In this document: in pieces, positions 61,706 through 64,000 of the stretch
How the letters are laid out: every line of letters starts with the position of its first letter
Numbering within the stretch: position 1 is the first letter of the stretch
Assembly (NCBI GenBank): GCA_963837355.1
Contig: CAWIMY010000008.1
Span: 62,001-126,000, forward strand
Direction of reading: 5' to 3'
From: Aureispira sp963837355
GTDB taxonomy: Bacteria; Bacteroidota; Bacteroidia; Chitinophagales; Saprospiraceae
Length of the DNA: 64,000 bases
Notes under the pieces: model-generated
Databases searched by the model: none
Seen by the model: the letters and a program-made list of their open reading frames with translations, nothing else
Told to the model about the DNA's origin: nothing
Made by a program: the position numbers and the translations under genes

Positions 61706-63037
61706 CTAGATAATCTTGCCTTCGTAATAGTCATCCCAGTTCTTGACCTGTGGGTCTCGTAATTTACCCACAGATTTGCCAACTAAGGTGGCAACGGTGG
61801 CATCCCCTGTCACATTGATGACCGTACGACACATATCTAACGGGCGATCGACCGCAAAAATCAAAGCAATACCAAAGGCCAAATCCTCGGCGGGAATCCC
61901 CAAGGTATCCAGTACAATCACCAACATCACCATCCCTGCACCAGGAACAGCGGCGGACCCAATAGAGGCCATTGTAGCAGTCAAAACAATGGTTAATTGG
62001 TCGCCCCAACTCAAATCAAAGCCAATAACTTGGCAAATGAAAACGGCGGCAACTGCTTGGTAGAGACTAGTTCCATCCATGTTGATGGTCGCGCCAATCG
62101 GACAGACAAAACTGGTGACTTCTTTTTCTACGCCTACGTGTTCTTCCACGCGCTCCATCGTCACAGGCAGCGTAGCGGCACTAGAACTAGTCGAAAACGC
62201 CAACAGCTGGGCAGGGCTAATGGCTTGGATAAAACCAATAGGGGAGCGGCCTGTAAACACCTTGATAGCAGTCATATAGAGGCCAATCATTAGGGCAAGA
62301 CCCAAAACCACACAACCCGCATATTTTAACAGGCTTCCAAAAACCGACGGATCGGTACTCACTGCCAAATTCGCCAACAGCGCGGCCACGGCATAAGGGG
62401 ACAACAGCATGATGATGTCTACCATTTTGAGAATGACCTCGTTAAGACTGTCAAAGAAATCGTGTAAAGGCTTAGCTTTTTCTTTAGGAATTAATAGCAT
62501 ACAAATTCCAAAGAAGAGAATGAACACAATAACTTGTAGCATGTTGCTGTTGCTGCTAGCCGCTCCAACAATATTATCAGGTACCATATCAACAATAAAA
62601 TCCAAAGGGCCTGCTTGTGCTTGTGCTGCTCCAGCGGCTACCTTGGCACTACTGGCATCCGCATTCATGGCACTGATCGAACTCATGCTCTCCCGCGTCA
62701 TGCCTTCTCCGGGTTTTACAATATTAACAACGAGCAAACCCAAGGTGACGGCAATAACCGTGGTGGTTAGGTAAATAGCAATGGTGCGCCCACCAATTTT
62801 AGAGAGCTTAGAAATATCTTGTAAATCCGCAATGCCTTTAGCCAAGGAAGCAATAATTAGCGGTACTGCAATGAGTTTAAGTAAGTTAACAAAGATTTTG
62901 CCAATGGGATAAATCCAATCATTGATAAAACCAGCCCCCCAGTCTAAGCGTTTGAGTAGTAAACCCAAGGCAAGACCGATGATCATACCGATAAGAATTT
63001 GCCAGTGTAAGGCTAGGCTTTTTTTTGTTGCTGTCAT
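61706..63037 (-). CDS. Dicarboxylate/amino acid:cation symporter
   Basis: A 443-residue inner-membrane carrier of the DAACS (GltP/DctA) family with eight helices and two hairpins. Visible are the N-terminal LLKRLDWGAGF and LKLIAVPLIIASLAKGIADL, the Ser-rich hairpin one FSTSSSAATLPVTM, the NMDGTSLYQAVAAVFI segment of helix 7 and DRPLDMCRTVINVTGDATVA of helix 8. It moves glutamate, aspartate or C4-dicarboxylates with Na+ or H+; exact substrate is not readable. Length is normal. Confidence 0.92.
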   Translation of the reverse strand: MTATKKSLALHWQILIGMIIGLALGLLLKRLDWGAGFINDWIYPIGKIFVNLLKLIAVPLIIASLAKGIADLQDISKLSKIGGRTIAIYLTTTVIAVTLGLLVVNIVKPGEGMTRESMSSISAMNADASSAKVAAGAAQAQAGPLDFIVDMVPDNIVGAASSNSNMLQVIVFILFFGICMLLIPKEKAKPLHDFFDSLNEVILKMVDIIMLLSPYAVAALLANLAVSTDPSVFGSLLKYAGCVVLGLALMIGLYMTAIKVFTGRSPIGFIQAISPAQLLAFSTSSSAATLPVTMERVEEHVGVEKEVTSFVCPIGATINMDGTSLYQAVAAVFICQVIGFDLSWGDQLTIVLTATMASIGSAAVPGAGMVMLVIVLDTLGIPAEDLAFGIALIFAVDRPLDMCRTVINVTGDATVATLVGKSVGKLRDPQVKNWDDYYEGKII

Positions 63038-63239
63038 TGTAGTTTTTTTTCTTAATGCTCGCCAACGCTTTTAAAGAAGGAGTTCGTATAAAGTTTCTAA
63101 AAAAAGTTAAAGAGAGTCGTATCTTTTTATGAAAACGGCCTTATCAGAACAGTATAGAGAAAGTTCTTTGTAAAAGGAGGCCTATTGAGACAAGATAATT
63201 AAAAAAAGACTTGGTTAAAGCCAATTAGATACGAACTTG

Positions 63240-63247
63240 TATTTTTG
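63240..63247 (+). promoter_or_regulatory. Bacteroidota -7 box upstream of the last gene
   Basis: TATTTTTG fits TAnnTTTG and is followed by TACCC, as at 14085. It lies 85 bases before the ATG at 63332. A -33 TTG is not convincing at the usual spacing. Confidence 0.4.
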
Positions 63248-63331
63248 TACCCATAAATGGCGCAATTGTAGTATTAGAGAGGGCAAAAGACCACGAGCGT
63301 ATTTTTAACAAACTTGTTTAAGGTAAGGTAT

Positions 63332-64000
63332 ATGAAACCAAATTCTATCAAAATAGGGCTATTGATTGGCCTATTACTCGTTATTACAGAAAATATAGCG
63401 GCACAATGGCAGCAGTACCGCGCGGCTTATCCCGAATGGCCTTTTGCCATAGAGCAAGTATTGGCTACGGGCAACAACAAATGCAGTGTTTGGAAAAGCC
63501 GTTACCAGCGCGCAGAGGGCGATGAATCAGGGCAGGTTTGGAGGACACCCATAGAAGATGCCTACCAATACCAACGGTACCAGTTTTCTAGCGGGCAACC
63601 ACAGCTGGTTAGTACCTATTTGCCATCAGGTAATAAGTTAGAAACTATGGAGTATTTCTATCGGGAGAATTTGCTGTCGGCCATCGAGGTGTTGGCGTAC
63701 GATACTTTGCAAGAATCCAAGGTAAAGTATGCGCTGCAATATTTGTATTATAAAACTACGGATGCCCCCGCTCAACGTACCAAGTTGTATGGCCCGCCCA
63801 ATAGCCGCGTACGGGTGCTGGATGAATTCGACTTTGATGAAGCACATCGCTTAACGCGTCAAAAATCGACCGTAGTGGGCTTTTCTCCTTATATGGATAG
63901 TTTATTAGGCTTAAAAGCCGATGAAAAACGGTTGTTCAGCGCGCAGTATACGGATAGCGTCATCACCAAAAAGCTCTTCATGGATTTACACATCATTTTG
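63332..64000 (+). CDS. Secreted protein of unknown function (3' end missing)
   Basis: A frame from the ATG at 63332 stays open to the window end (223 codons), so the gene runs off the edge. It has a signal peptide (IKIGLLIGLLLVITENIAAQ) and then a soluble sequence rich in Tyr, Gln and Arg: WQQYRAAYPEWPFAIEQV, QVWRTPIEDAYQYQRYQF, EYFYRENLLSAIEVLAYD. I do not recognise the family. A promoter-like box lies upstream. It is a good example of a gene hidden by the lack of a stop codon. Confidence 0.7.
   Translation, partial: MKPNSIKIGLLIGLLLVITENIAAQWQQYRAAYPEWPFAIEQVLATGNNKCSVWKSRYQRAEGDESGQVWRTPIEDAYQYQRYQFSSGQPQLVSTYLPSGNKLETMEYFYRENLLSAIEVLAYDTLQESKVKYALQYLYYKTTDAPAQRTKLYGPPNSRVRVLDEFDFDEAHRLTRQKSTVVGFSPYMDSLLGLKADEKRLFSAQYTDSVITKKLFMDLHIIL

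Overview
The window reads as chromosomal DNA of a marine-type Bacteroidota, most like the Saprospira/Aureispira group. I infer this from several things: C-terminal type IX secretion (T9SS) sorting domains, two promoter-like TAnnTTTG boxes, a kynurenine 3-monooxygenase, YfhO, DUF2851 and DUF3857 proteins, a MurA with Asp at the fosfomycin-target Cys, and many short-signal lipoproteins. Genus assignment is inference only. Coding density is high, genes lie on both strands, and rho-independent terminators are easy to see.

Layout. 1-10 kb: the end of an HTTM/VKGC-like membrane protein; a minus-strand operon of a Cys-less rhodanese and three paralogous membrane proteins; YdeI-like protein; a TetR/SDR pair with matching operators; an NlpE-like lipoprotein; a split superfamily-1 helicase; a voltage-sensor protein; folA. 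10-20 kb: a split Na+:alanine symporter, GH5 mannanase, hemW, MscS, M42 peptidase, and an esterase facing a terminator whose arm is repeated eight times. 20-30 kb: YfhO, a possible glycosyltransferase, DUF2851, two initiator tRNAs, kmo, a TPR protein and parB. 30-42 kb: a DUF3857 protein, GH1 glucosidase, two small secreted paralogs, an ECF sigma/anti-sigma-like pair, tex, a T9SS remnant and an HSDL2-like SDR. 42-49 kb: tRNA-Ser, an ExbB-4TM-ExbD-ExbD-ExbD operon, a lipoprotein, a hydrolase and murA. 49-59 kb: a same-strand locus of an nSTAND-WD40 ATPase, an outer-membrane barrel, two duplicated lipoproteins and a TerB-like protein. 59-64 kb: a broken DUF547 gene, an AT-rich proteasome-like Ntn-hydrolase pair, a dicarboxylate symporter, and the start of a secreted protein running off the end.

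How genes may work together. The ExbB/ExbD set should turn proton flow into force on the envelope. The nSTAND locus looks like an envelope-to-cytoplasm signalling unit. TetR probably represses itself and the SDR through TAGACC/GGTCTA sites. Sigma and the adjacent one-TM protein form a likely regulatory pair.

Caution: at least six single-base frame disruptions hit otherwise well-conserved genes. Either the source sequence has uncorrected indels or several genes are decaying or slip-prone. The best candidates for something undescribed are the proteasome-like pair (60107-61590), the nSTAND/barrel/lipoprotein/TerB locus (49384-58850), and the terminator-arm expansion at 19123-19286.
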